64,000 nt of DNA from positions 62,001-126,000 of the forward strand of contig JADBKU010000020.1 in NCBI GenBank assembly GCA_014896235.1. The letters are read 5' to 3'. This DNA is from a bacterium. Lineage in GTDB: Bacteria > Desulfobacterota > Binatia > Binatales > Binataceae. A program made the position numbers and the translations under genes. Shown piece after piece: positions 51,043 through 59,445 of the stretch. Numbering within the stretch: position 1 is the first letter of the stretch; every line of letters begins with the position of its first letter. The notes under the pieces were generated by a model. The model did not search any database. It was not told the DNA's origin and worked only from the letters and a program-made list of their open reading frames with translations.

Positions 51043-52428
51043 ATGCCGATTCAAAAATTTGAACCGATGACCAAGGATTTTCCCACCTTCGACTGCGACG
51101 CTCATGTCACCGAGCCGCCGTGGCTGTGGGAACGCGCGAAAGATTATCTCACCAAAGACGAACTTGAAGCGCTGAAAAATTCGATGTGGTGGGATCAAGA
51201 GACGCGCCAGCTAATCGTCAACGGCTTCGCCGGCGCCGGGCTGGGATCGCAGAAGATCGGCGGAACGCCGGGCGAGGTCAATGTCCTTAGCCTCGCCGGA
51301 CCGGGCCTCAAGCACGATATCCAGCGCGCGCTGAACGTCCGCAACCTGAAACGCGAGACCGCGCTTACCAAGGAGCAGGCCGCCTATATCGACCATAAGG
51401 GCTCTTACGAGCCCAAGCCGCGCCTGCGCGACATGGACGTCCAGGGCATCGATCAGGTGATGATCATCCCGACCGATATCGATACCTACCCGTGGATCCA
51501 GAGTTCGACCGGGGCGCGCGCGATGTGCAAGGCGTATAACGAATGGGCGTGGGAGTATTGTCAGGAAAATCCCGACCGCCTGTTCTTCGCCGCTCTGCTG
51601 CCGATGCAGAATCCGAAATACGCCGAGCAGGAAGTCTATCGCGTGGCGGCCAAGGGATGCCGCGTCGGGCTGATTCGTCCGATTGACGCGATGGGCAATT
51701 GGCCGATTCAGCCCAAGTACAATCGCGTATGGCGGGCAATGGAAGAGACCGGGATGGTCTATGGGATGCATCCGTTCCCCGCGATGGGCGCACTCAAGCC
51801 GCCCGGCTACACCGAGCAGTACTCGGGAGCGGAGTTGATCGCGCTCACGGCGTCGGCCTCGGGCCTGCCGCATTCGTTCCTGACCAACGTGCAGAATTTT
51901 CAGGCCGAAGCGTCGATTTGGGTGACAACGGTGCTGTTATCCGGCTTTTTTGAGCGCTATACCAAGCTGCGCGCCGCTGTATTCGAGGCGTCATCAACCT
52001 GGCTCAGCTTCATCCTGGACGAATGCGACAAGATTTACCGGCTGTATCGCAACGAGCGGAAGCTGCCGCCGCTGAAGCAATTGCCGAGCGAGACCTTCTT
52101 CGAGCGCTGCGTGACCGGCTTCGAGGGCGACGAGGCGCCGCCGTCAAAGCTGCCGGAATTCTACGAGAATATCCTCGCCTGGTCCTCCGACGTTTACCAT
52201 CACGACGGCGACGACGCGTGGCGCGCGATCGAAACGATGCGCAAATGCGAATTGCCGGAGAAATATCAGGCGAAATTCCTTGGCGATAATGCGCGGCGGC
52301 TTTACCGAATCGACAAGCCGCGTGAATTTATCCGCGAACGCGTCACGGAAATCGAACGGCCCGATTGGTGGCCGACCGACGCCGAGATTCGCGAGGCGCT
52401 GAAGCCGGAGTCCGCCCTGCGCCGCTAG
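51043..52428 (+). CDS. amidohydrolase-family protein (Amidohydro_2 / ACMSD-like)
   Basis: 461 residues. Metal-site start FDCDAHVTEPPWLWE, then KPRLRDMDVQGIDQVMIIPT, NEWAWEYCQENPDRLFFAALLPMQ, GMVYGMHPFP with the central His, VFEASSTWLSFILDECDK, and WSSDVYHHDGDD near the end with the catalytic Asp. The family covers decarboxylases and hydrolases of aromatic and cyclic acids. Twenty bases before a second family member on the same strand. Exact reaction unknown. Confidence 0.87.
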   Translation: MPIQKFEPMTKDFPTFDCDAHVTEPPWLWERAKDYLTKDELEALKNSMWWDQETRQLIVNGFAGAGLGSQKIGGTPGEVNVLSLAGPGLKHDIQRALNVRNLKRETALTKEQAAYIDHKGSYEPKPRLRDMDVQGIDQVMIIPTDIDTYPWIQSSTGARAMCKAYNEWAWEYCQENPDRLFFAALLPMQNPKYAEQEVYRVAAKGCRVGLIRPIDAMGNWPIQPKYNRVWRAMEETGMVYGMHPFPAMGALKPPGYTEQYSGAELIALTASASGLPHSFLTNVQNFQAEASIWVTTVLLSGFFERYTKLRAAVFEASSTWLSFILDECDKIYRLYRNERKLPPLKQLPSETFFERCVTGFEGDEAPPSKLPEFYENILAWSSDVYHHDGDDAWRAIETMRKCELPEKYQAKFLGDNARRLYRIDKPREFIRERVTEIERPDWWPTDAEIREALKPESALRR

Positions 52429-52447
52429 CGATCGGAGCATTTGTATC

Positions 52448-53740
52448 ATGATGACCAAAAAGCGCTTCCCGGTTTTCGACACCGACACGCACGTCGTCGA
52501 GCCGCGCGAGCTATGGGAAAAGTATCTCGATCCCGAATTCCGCACGCTGGGCAAACATGCGCTATGGCGTGAGGAAGGACGCTACGGCTGCTATCTCAAG
52601 GTCAATGGCAAACCCTTTCGCGATAAGGTCAATTCCAATATTCCGCGTCACGCGATCTGGAAACCTGGAATGACATGGGATCAGGTGGGCGAACTCGACC
52701 CCAAGCGGCGGCATTCCGAGACGCCCGGCGCGACCGATCCAAAAGCGCGCCTGCGCGACATGGACGCGATGGGCGTCGATGCGGCGCTGCTTTATCCAAC
52801 TTGGTTCGCGGAAGGATTCCATCTGGTGGAGGATCCCGACACGGCGTGGGCGCTCGCGCGCGCCTACAACGACTGGATCGCGGATTTCTGCAAAGCCGCG
52901 CCGGAACGGCTGTTCGCCGCCGCGATGGTGCCCTTGCAGAGCATGGACTACACCGTCGAGGAACTGCGGCGAATCGCGAAAAATCCCTCGTTCCGCGCGG
53001 CGTTTATCCGCCCGATGTTCATCGAAGGGTATTATTTCACGCACCCCTATTATGATCCCCTGTGGGCGGAACTGGAAAGCCTCGGCCTGACTTTGGCGGT
53101 CCATCCGACCGCGGGTCTTTGGAATCCGGAATGGACTTCACACGGTCCGTTTATCGAAAAGGTCAAGGGACGGCTTAACCAGTATCCTCTGGTCGCCGTG
53201 AACGGCGGCGGCCCGCACGCGGGCGGCGGCAGCCTCGACGGCTTCGCGTTTCAATCCGCGCCTCCCATCGGCCATCCGATCGCGCCGGTTCTCACGGGAT
53301 GGCTCGACAACCACATGTTCGTCGCTTCGACGCTGATCGCGTTCACCGTGATGCAGCGTTATCCGAAGATGAAAGTGGTCGCGGCGCACGGCAAGGCGTC
53401 GTGGATGGAGGAAGTGTTGGAAAAGATGGAAGCGTCCACGCGGACGATTCCGCTGCTTCATTACTATCCTGTCCGCACTGACGTCGAGGAGATGTGGGAA
53501 GAGGGCAATGTGATGCTCGGATTCGACGCCGAAGAGCGGTTGATCCAGAAGTTACCCGAGGATTTCGCCGAAAAGATCGTCTGGGGTTCACGCTATCCGC
53601 ATCAGGACACCACCAGCGCCTGGGACGCGATCGCCAAGCTCGCGGAGGCCAATGTTTCAGATGGCACGATCGCGCGGATGCTCGGGGGCAACGCAGCCGA
53701 ACAGTTTGGCGTCACGCTGAAGCAAACAGTCGGCCTGTAA
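52448..53740 (+). CDS. amidohydrolase-family protein (Amidohydro_2 / ACMSD-like), paralogue
   Basis: 430 residues. FDTDTHVVEPRELWEKYL (metal site), KARLRDMDAMGVDAALLYPT, YNDWIADFCKAAPERLFAAAMVPLQ, LTLAVHPTAG (central His), VVAAHGKASWMEEVLEKM and KIVWGSRYPHQD (position of the catalytic Asp, here Ser-Arg rather than Ser-Asp). The typical Asp of GSDYPH appears replaced by Arg, which would change or abolish hydrolytic chemistry. Same operon as 51043. The pair may form a hetero-oligomer or act in sequence. Confidence 0.85.
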   Translation: MMTKKRFPVFDTDTHVVEPRELWEKYLDPEFRTLGKHALWREEGRYGCYLKVNGKPFRDKVNSNIPRHAIWKPGMTWDQVGELDPKRRHSETPGATDPKARLRDMDAMGVDAALLYPTWFAEGFHLVEDPDTAWALARAYNDWIADFCKAAPERLFAAAMVPLQSMDYTVEELRRIAKNPSFRAAFIRPMFIEGYYFTHPYYDPLWAELESLGLTLAVHPTAGLWNPEWTSHGPFIEKVKGRLNQYPLVAVNGGGPHAGGGSLDGFAFQSAPPIGHPIAPVLTGWLDNHMFVASTLIAFTVMQRYPKMKVVAAHGKASWMEEVLEKMEASTRTIPLLHYYPVRTDVEEMWEEGNVMLGFDAEERLIQKLPEDFAEKIVWGSRYPHQDTTSAWDAIAKLAEANVSDGTIARMLGGNAAEQFGVTLKQTVGL

Positions 53741-53835
53741 GGCGCGACTGAAGCAGAATAATCCGCCCCGAAACTCGCGACGTGCCGTCGGGGTTTCGGG
53801 GCGTTTATTTGATCCGGGAAGATGAGGCAATCACG

Positions 53836-54207
53836 GTGGTCAAGCTGGTCTATATCGTCAAACGCCGCGCCGATTTCACTCCGGAAGCGTTTTACCGCCG
53901 ATGGCTCCAGCATGGCCCGCTGGTGCGGAGCTTCGCCAAGGCGATTCGCGCCAAGCGCTATATCCAGAGCCATACGATTGCGACCCCGTTGAACGCCGAA
54001 ATGGCGGCGCCGCGCGGGATGGGCGCGCCATATGACGGAATTACGGAGGTGTGGTGGGACAGCCTCGACGATCTGATTGCGGCGTCGGCCACCTCTGAAG
54101 GCCGCGACGCGATGGAGAAGTTGATCGAGGACGAGCGGCAGTTCATCGACCTCGCCGGCTCTTACATATTCATGACCCAAGAGCACGTCATCTTCGAAGG
54201 ACTTTGA
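53836..54207 (+). CDS. EthD-domain dimeric alpha-beta barrel protein
   Basis: 123 residues from GTG 53836 (VVKLVYIVKRRADFTPEAFYRRWLQHG); the ATG-like upstream extension has no support. EthD/DABB fold: strand, helix with FYRRWLQHGPLV, YIQSHTIATPLN, and the closing DGITEVWWDSLDDLIAA, EDERQFIDLAGSYIFMTQEHVI. Such proteins accompany cytochrome P450 or dioxygenase systems, or act as small isomerases. It is likely the last gene of the amidohydrolase group. Confidence 0.82.
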   Translation: MVKLVYIVKRRADFTPEAFYRRWLQHGPLVRSFAKAIRAKRYIQSHTIATPLNAEMAAPRGMGAPYDGITEVWWDSLDDLIAASATSEGRDAMEKLIEDERQFIDLAGSYIFMTQEHVIFEGL

Positions 54208-54455
54208 TCGACCGACGAGGTGCGGAACTCTTCAGTAACCCTTGGCTCCGCTCAGGGTGAGATGGTCTAGCGCAATCCCAAGCAAGCCAGACTTGTCATT
54301 CTGAGCGCAGCGAAGAATCCCGCCGTTCTTTGCTCCCGAATGGGACGCTGATTTGCGTCCGCGACGCAAACGATAGCTCCTACGGTAAGAATGGGCGGCA
54401 GGTATAGCCCACCGCATTGACGCTCATCGTTCACGAGCCGTGTCGAGGAACCTTC
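54208..54455. other. intergenic region with dispersed repeat
   Basis: Contains TTGTCATTCTGAGCGCAGCG (about 54294-54313), continuing as AAGAATCCCGCC. It is a close copy of the element near 47406. No gene seen. Confidence 0.6.
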
Positions 54456-54499
54456 AAAAAAAATGCTCCGCGGGCAGTTGTGGCCGCGCACGGAGCATT
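54456..54499 (-). terminator. intrinsic terminator of the MaoC-thiolase operon
   Basis: On the minus strand AATGCTCCG (54499-54491) and its complement (54470-54462) form a 9-base stem, followed by a run of eight T (54463-54456). It lies 21 bases beyond the stop of the last operon gene. Confidence 0.85.
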
Positions 54500-54520
54500 C
54501 GATCGAAGTCTGGAATAAAT

Positions 54521-54949
54521 TCAGCGGGGGAAGTGGACGGTGGCGGTGCCGATCACCAGCCGGTCGCCCTCTTCGCTCTCGATCCAGATATCCATCTCGG
54601 CCGTGCGGTCGCTTTCGTTCTTGTGCGTGACAAAGCCCTGCAAAGTCAGCGTATGGTCGGGCAGGACCGGCTGCCGATAGGTGGTGCCCATCCGCACGAT
54701 GCGCGCTCCGCTCGTTCCCGCCCAATCGGTCACCAGCTTGCTCAGGATGGCGAGGCTCATATTGCCCGGCGTGATCATGCCTGGCAGCCCCTCTTTGCGC
54801 GCGGCTTCATCATCGGTGAAGCGCGGCGTCCACATCCCGCAGGTCTTCGCGTAGGCGCGCACCTGATCCTTGCTCAGATAGAACTCGACGGGGCCGAGCG
54901 CGTCGCCGATTTGGACGGATTCGTAAGTCAAATTGTTGGCGTTGCTCAT
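54521..54949 (-). CDS. MaoC-like hydratase/dehydratase
   Basis: 142 residues, single hot-dog fold. TYESVQIGDALGPVEFYLSKDQV, then the segment around PGMITPGNMSLAILSKLVTDW corresponds to the active-site helix region, and RMGTTYRQPVLPDHTLTLQG is the closing strand pair. It shows a His/Asp-poor active site, so it may need the adjacent MaoC subunit for activity. Nine bases separate it from the next gene. The two small proteins probably form one heteromeric hydratase of enoyl-CoA substrates. Confidence 0.85.
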   Translation of the reverse strand: MSNANNLTYESVQIGDALGPVEFYLSKDQVRAYAKTCGMWTPRFTDDEAARKEGLPGMITPGNMSLAILSKLVTDWAGTSGARIVRMGTTYRQPVLPDHTLTLQGFVTHKNESDRTAEMDIWIESEEGDRLVIGTATVHFPR

Positions 54950-54958
54950 CGATAGCGC

Positions 54959-55405
54959 TCAGGGACGGTTCATGAAGCGATGGTCGACGTGGGCGACGAC
55001 CTCGCCCTTTTGATTGGTCAGGGTCGAACGGACGATCACGAAGACCATCGAGCCGGTCCGCCCGGTCTTTTCGTAAATTTCCTTGACATGCGAGTTGAGC
55101 GTAATCGCGTCTCCCGGCCGGATTGGCGTGACGAATTCGACGTCCTTGCCGGCGTCGAAGCCCTGCTTGCCGTAGCGCGGAATGTGCTCGAAGAAATGAC
55201 GGCCGTTGCGGAAAGTCACCGCGAACGAGGGCGGCGCGACGATCCCGCCGAACGGGCCGGCTTTCGCCGCCGCCTCGTCGGTAAAAATCGGATTGGTCTC
55301 GTTAATCGCGGCGCAAAACGCCGCGATTTGCTCGGCCGTGACCGGCACCGGCTCCGTGGTTTCGAAGACGCGGCCGATCAAAGCCGGATCGTAATCGACT
55401 GTCAT
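54959..55405 (-). CDS. MaoC N-terminal-type dehydratase (FAS1-like DH domain)
   Basis: 148 residues: DPALIGRVFETTEPVPVTAEQIAAFCAAINETNPIF is the MaoC_dehydrat_N start. APPSFAVTFRNGRHFF, DVEFVTPIRPGDAITLNSHVKEIYEKTGRTGSM and VAHVDHRFM complete the hot-dog. Pairs with the single-domain MaoC protein downstream, as in split (R)-hydratases of bacterial steroid and mycolic systems. Overlaps the PHP gene stop by ATGA. Confidence 0.88.
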   Translation of the reverse strand: MTVDYDPALIGRVFETTEPVPVTAEQIAAFCAAINETNPIFTDEAAAKAGPFGGIVAPPSFAVTFRNGRHFFEHIPRYGKQGFDAGKDVEFVTPIRPGDAITLNSHVKEIYEKTGRTGSMVFVIVRSTLTNQKGEVVAHVDHRFMNRP

Positions 55406-56091
55406 GCTTGTTTCACCTCGACCGGCGTCGCATGCGGCACGGGCTTGCGGCGCGGACGGAAATCGACCGGCGCGTATTCGCCGGATTTTAATTCGCGCAC
55501 GAGGTCCTCGATCGTGCGGATTTCGGCCTCGAAGCGCGTGGCGCAGAGGCCGATCAGGCTCACCAGGTGGCTGTCGGAGCCGCCGATCGAACGGTAACCG
55601 CGCGATCGCGCCAGCTCGACGCTGCGTTCGTCCTCGCCCTTGCGCGAGCCGCCGTTAAGCACTTCGACGGCGATCACGTTTTCGAGCGGCGGCTTCTTCG
55701 CATAGTGCTCGCACAGGCCGACGTTGGGACGGCCCGGATGGCACGGGATCGCCACGCCGCCCATCCGCGCCACTTCGTCGATGACTTCCTGCGCCGGCAG
55801 ATGCACGTTGGCGAAATCGAACCGCCGCGTCATCTCATCGTTCACGCCAAAGACCAGCACATGCCCATAATCGGTTTCGACTTCCGAGGCTTTCAGCACG
55901 AGGATGCCGAACTTGTCTTCGAGCGCGCGATAGTCGGCGTCCTTGTTGAACTGGCGATGCTCGGTCAGCACCACGCCATCGACCGGACGCTCCGCGCGCC
56001 TGAGCTTGAGCCAGTTGAGATAGGCTTCGAGCGGCGCACGGCTGTCTTCGGACGCCTCGCTGTGGCTGTGCAGATCGAGCGTGGTGCTCAC
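55402..56091 (-). CDS. PHP-domain metallohydrolase
   Basis: 229 residues. LDLHSHSEASEDSRAPLEAYL is the first PHP motif (HxH); GVVLTEHRQF the second; PCHPGRPNVG the third; and IGGSDSHLVSLIGLC the fourth. All metal ligands for a trinuclear site appear present. PHP proteins are phosphoesterases or related hydrolases. Its presence among acyl-CoA enzymes is unusual. Translationally coupled to the MaoC_N gene. Confidence 0.88.
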   Translation of the reverse strand: MSTTLDLHSHSEASEDSRAPLEAYLNWLKLRRAERPVDGVVLTEHRQFNKDADYRALEDKFGILVLKASEVETDYGHVLVFGVNDEMTRRFDFANVHLPAQEVIDEVARMGGVAIPCHPGRPNVGLCEHYAKKPPLENVIAVEVLNGGSRKGEDERSVELARSRGYRSIGGSDSHLVSLIGLCATRFEAEIRTIEDLVRELKSGEYAPVDFRPRRKPVPHATPVEVKQA

Positions 56092-56103
56092 TAAATCGAA
56101 ACC

Positions 56104-56532
56104 TCACCTCGCCGGGCGAAACTTGACCAGCGTGACCTCGGGCGTCACGTCGTCGAACACGGCCTCGACGGGCATGCCTATTTTAACCTGTTCCGGGGGG
56201 CAGTCGACAATGTTGGTCAGCATCTTGACCCCCTCGTCGAGCTCCACCCACGCCATCACATAGGGCAGGGATTCGCGGAAGCCGGCGGCCTGGTTCTGAT
56301 AGGTGACGGTGAAAGTGTAAATTTTCCCGCCGCCTTTGCATCGCACCCATTCCGTGCGCGAGGACAGGCAGCTTGTGCACAGGGCGCGCGGATGGAACCG
56401 CAGGTCGCCGCAATCGCGGCATTTCTGGATGTACAGTTCGTGGCGCTGTGTCGCCTCCCACCACGGACGATTTTCTTCGTCGATATGGGGAAGCGGTTTG
56501 CGGTAGGCGCGTTGTTCTTTCTGCTGCGGCAT
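56104..56532 (-). CDS. DUF35 / OB-fold zinc-ribbon acyl-CoA-associated protein
   Basis: 142 residues. Zinc ribbon KCRDCGDLRFHPRALCTSC with four Cys (~38-55), followed by the OB fold TEWVRCKGGGKIYTFTVTYQ and LPYVMAWVELDEGVKMLTNI. DUF35 proteins bind thiolase-like partners and help position acyl-CoA substrates. Its neighbour upstream is a thiolase-like gene lacking the usual nucleophile, the same pairing seen in Ltp2/ChsH2-type retro-aldolases. Confidence 0.92.
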   Translation of the reverse strand: MPQQKEQRAYRKPLPHIDEENRPWWEATQRHELYIQKCRDCGDLRFHPRALCTSCLSSRTEWVRCKGGGKIYTFTVTYQNQAAGFRESLPYVMAWVELDEGVKMLTNIVDCPPEQVKIGMPVEAVFDDVTPEVTLVKFRPAR

Positions 56533-56575
56533 CGTTGGAACTCTCGCTGGTTGCGCGTATGGCGATGATTGGCGG

Positions 56576-57736
56576 CTATTGATTCGTCAGGATCAGCGTG
56601 GCGCCGGAATGGCGGGTGCCGAGCGCGCCGCCCGTTCCATGAACCAGCGCGATCTTGCAGTTTTTGACCTGGCGCGGACCGCATTCGCCGCGCAACTGCT
56701 TGACCGCCTCGATCACCAGGAACATCCCGCGCATCCCCGGATGGTTCGACGAAAGGCCGCCGCCGTCGGTGTTGATCGGCAGCGCGCCGTCGAAGCGCAG
56801 ACGTCCGCCGCTGACGAACGGCCCGCCTTCGCCGCGCTTGCAGAAGCCGAGGTTTTCGAGCGTGCTCAGGACGGTGATCGTGAACGAATCGTAGATCATC
56901 GCCATGTCGATATCCTTGTGGGTCACGCCCGCGCGCTCAAAAGCGAGACGGCCGGATTGGGCCGCGGCGATTTCGAGAAAATCGCGCTGGCCGCGCGCCG
57001 CATGGCGCACGGTTTCGCCGGCCCCGAGCAGATAGGCGGGCTTTTTCTTCAAGTCGCGCGCGCGTTCGGCGGAGGTGATCACGAGCGCGCCGCCGCCGTC
57101 GCTGATGATACAGCAATCGAGCAGATGGAGCGGCGAGGAGATGACCCGCGAAGCGAGCACGTCTTCGACCGTAATTGGATCGCGATATTTGGCGACCGGA
57201 TTCATCGACGCATGCAGGCGCATCGTCACCGCGATTTCGGCGAGCTGCTCGGGCGTCGTGCCATAGTCGTGCATATGGCGCTGCGCGATCATCGCGTAGG
57301 CGCCGACGGTGGTCGGCCCGAAAGGAAATTCGTACTGATCGCAGGGGTCGCCGCCGCCGTGGCCGCCGCCCGTGCCGATCGCAAAGCGCGACGACGCGGC
57401 GGTCGAGCCGTAAACCACCACGGCGACGTTGCACAGACCTGCATGAATCGCGGCGGCGGCGTGGGCGGTGTGGGCTACGAACGACGATCCGCCGATATTG
57501 GTGCCGTCGAGATAATTGGGGGTGAGATTGAGATAGTCGCAAAATCCGACGATCCCCATCGGCCCCATCCCCATCCCGGCCGTGAGCAGGCCGTCGACAT
57601 CCTTGATTGAGAGGCCGCAGTCGTCGAGCGCGCCGCGCACGCTTTCGGCCATGATCTGGTACATCGACTTGTCGGGCGCGAAGCGGGTGGGATGTTCGTA
57701 AACGCCGGCGACGGCGATTTTACGGCTGAGACTCAT
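56576..57736 (-). CDS. thiolase-like protein (SCP-x / Ltp2-like), nucleophilic Cys absent
   Basis: 386 residues of the thiolase superfamily. The nucleophile region reads NIGGSSFVAHTAHAAAAI, with Ser where degradative thiolases have Cys. The C-terminal half keeps SDGGGALVITSAERA and the HGTGGALGTRHSGATLIL end. This pattern is typical of SCP-x/Ltp2-like proteins, which can perform retro-aldol rather than thiolytic cleavage of side-chain acyl-CoA. The DUF35 gene directly downstream supports such a complex. The start MSLSRKIAVAGVYEHPT is the natural N terminus. Confidence 0.9.
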   Translation of the reverse strand: MSLSRKIAVAGVYEHPTRFAPDKSMYQIMAESVRGALDDCGLSIKDVDGLLTAGMGMGPMGIVGFCDYLNLTPNYLDGTNIGGSSFVAHTAHAAAAIHAGLCNVAVVVYGSTAASSRFAIGTGGGHGGGDPCDQYEFPFGPTTVGAYAMIAQRHMHDYGTTPEQLAEIAVTMRLHASMNPVAKYRDPITVEDVLASRVISSPLHLLDCCIISDGGGALVITSAERARDLKKKPAYLLGAGETVRHAARGQRDFLEIAAAQSGRLAFERAGVTHKDIDMAMIYDSFTITVLSTLENLGFCKRGEGGPFVSGGRLRFDGALPINTDGGGLSSNHPGMRGMFLVIEAVKQLRGECGPRQVKNCKIALVHGTGGALGTRHSGATLILTNQ

Positions 57737-57746
57737 GAAGCGCTCC

Positions 57747-58562
57747 CTACTTCAGGCCGGCGAGAAACTTCTCGAGCGCGGCGTTGACGGCGTCGGGCCG
57801 TTCGGTGGTCAGGTTGTGGGCGGCGTCGGCGACGACTTCGAGGCGCGCGCCTTTGATTCGGCTGGCGAGGAATTCGGCGTCGGCGACGGTCGTGATTTGA
57901 TCGTCGGCGCCGGCGAGCACCAGCGTCGGGCGGTCGATTGCGGCCAGATCCTCGCGCAAATCGACTTCGGAACAGGCGACCATGTCGCCCCATCGCGTGC
58001 GCGGATCGGTGCGGATCTGCTCGCCCCAGCCTTCCTGAATAATTTCGCGATGCTCGGCGATGGTCTTGGGCGAGTAGCCGTCGTTGGTGAAGGGCTGGCC
58101 CGCGCGGCCCATCGTGACCGCCCGCCACTGTTCGATCCGCTCCTTGGGAATGTTGAACTTCGCGGCGGTGGCGAGCAGCGCGAGCGCGCGGACGCGTTGC
58201 GGATAGCGAATCGCGATGTCCATCGCGATCGCGCCGCCCATCGAACGCCCGGCGATTACCGCGCGGTCGAGCTTGAGCGCGTCCATCAGCGCGACCGTGA
58301 AATCCGCGTACTCGCGAATCGAATGCAGCGCCTCGACGCCGCCGGAGCGGCCGTGGCCCGGAAGGTCGGGCGCGATCGGGCTGTGCGCTTTGCCCAACGC
58401 GTCGTACTGATAGTGCCAGGAATGGCCGTTCGACCCCGCCGCATGCAGCATCAGGATCGGAAAGCCGCGGGCAAAGTCGGGGATTACGTCGGGAAGAGTG
58501 GTCTTTCCGACGTAATAAAAATACGTGGGCACGCCACGCACGTCGACATACTTGGTCGGCAT
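57747..58562 (-). CDS. alpha/beta hydrolase
   Basis: 271 residues. Oxyanion loop ILMLHAAGSNGHSWHYQ, APDLPGHGRSGG, nucleophile elbow VIAGRSMGGAIA (Ser ~115), Asp region LVLAGADDQIT (~220) and His in VADAAHNLTTERP (~248). First gene of the six-gene minus-strand operon; 10 bases precede the thiolase start. Probably a hydrolase of an ester, lactone or ring-cleavage product feeding the downstream acyl-CoA steps. Confidence 0.9.
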   Translation of the reverse strand: MPTKYVDVRGVPTYFYYVGKTTLPDVIPDFARGFPILMLHAAGSNGHSWHYQYDALGKAHSPIAPDLPGHGRSGGVEALHSIREYADFTVALMDALKLDRAVIAGRSMGGAIAMDIAIRYPQRVRALALLATAAKFNIPKERIEQWRAVTMGRAGQPFTNDGYSPKTIAEHREIIQEGWGEQIRTDPRTRWGDMVACSEVDLREDLAAIDRPTLVLAGADDQITTVADAEFLASRIKGARLEVVADAAHNLTTERPDAVNAALEKFLAGLK

Positions 58563-58811
58563 CTGCTGGAAACGCTCCGAGTGTGCGATCTTGCCCGTTA
58601 GGTATTCGTTTCAGAGACCAAATGTCAAATGGAGAGCGCGCGCCAATGAGCGCGCGCCGGAATGGCGGGACGCCTTGATGATTGAGCCGGCGCGAAGGGC
58701 GCCGCCGTTATCGTAAAGCGATCGAATTGAAAGATTGAGGGGTCGGACGGGAAGCGGTCCGGCGCGGACCGCAAGCGCGCGAAATCAGGCGCGAGCCGGG
58801 TTTCAGCACGG

Positions 58812-59069
58812 CTAATTTGGATTCCGCTTTCGCCGGCCGCGCGTGATTGGCGCCGGCGATTCCGCCGCCTGCAGCCTCTCCCATTGTTCGATCGCCGCAC
58901 GATTGAACCGCCAATTGCTCCCGACGCGAAAGCCGGGCAGGCGCCCTTGCCGCAAGAGGCGGTAAATCGTGGTCGGATGCACGCGCAAATGCTCCGACAA
59001 TTCCTTGATGGTGAAGATATCTTCGGACATCACCATCGCTTTCGGGCCACTGCTACTTTCGTCGGCCAT
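58812..59069 (-). CDS. excisionase-family HTH DNA-binding protein
   Basis: 85 residues (or 74 from an internal ATG at 59034). FTIKELSEHLRVHPTTIYRLLRQGRLPGFRVGSNWRFNRAAIEQW is a complete MerR-like/excisionase DNA-binding domain with a C-terminal basic tail (GRRKRNPN). Such stand-alone proteins are widespread chromosomal regulators. No recombinase is adjacent, so a directionality-factor role is unlikely. Confidence 0.88.
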   Translation of the reverse strand: MADESSSGPKAMVMSEDIFTIKELSEHLRVHPTTIYRLLRQGRLPGFRVGSNWRFNRAAIEQWERLQAAESPAPITRGRRKRNPN

Positions 59070-59109
59070 CCGCGCCTCGGCGCCGTTGGCGCCATGGGTT
59101 TCTTGAATA

Positions 59110-59445
59110 TCGCGATTCTAACATGAACGGACGCATACACCGCACATCAAATTCAGTCAAGAATCAAGCAGGCCGAAGTATGACTTCAACAGTTTAATAA
59201 TTCGACACTAGAGCAAAAATAATCTTAATTAGCGAAAATTCGATGTTAAATGAGTTTTACGATAGTTAATTGTGACTGTGAAATGAATTTTGGCCATTGT
59301 TAGCGATATGACGTGATTTCAGGCTTCATCGCCAGGAATTTTGCGATCGCGCTTGGGGCGGCCGGAGTCTTTCGGCTATCGTGTGCGCGTTCGGCCGCGC
59401 ATGTCCGTCTGGGCCGGACCGGCGCGAACACGGAGGCTAACGACG
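59110..59445. other. AT-rich intergenic segment
   Basis: Bases ~59130-59330 are strongly AT-rich compared with both flanks and carry several TTAAT/ATTAA-type motifs (for example near 59192, 59224 and 59260). Possible regulatory or nucleoid-protein site. No gene supported; a frame running into it from the next gene is arginine-rich and unlikely. Confidence 0.5.
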
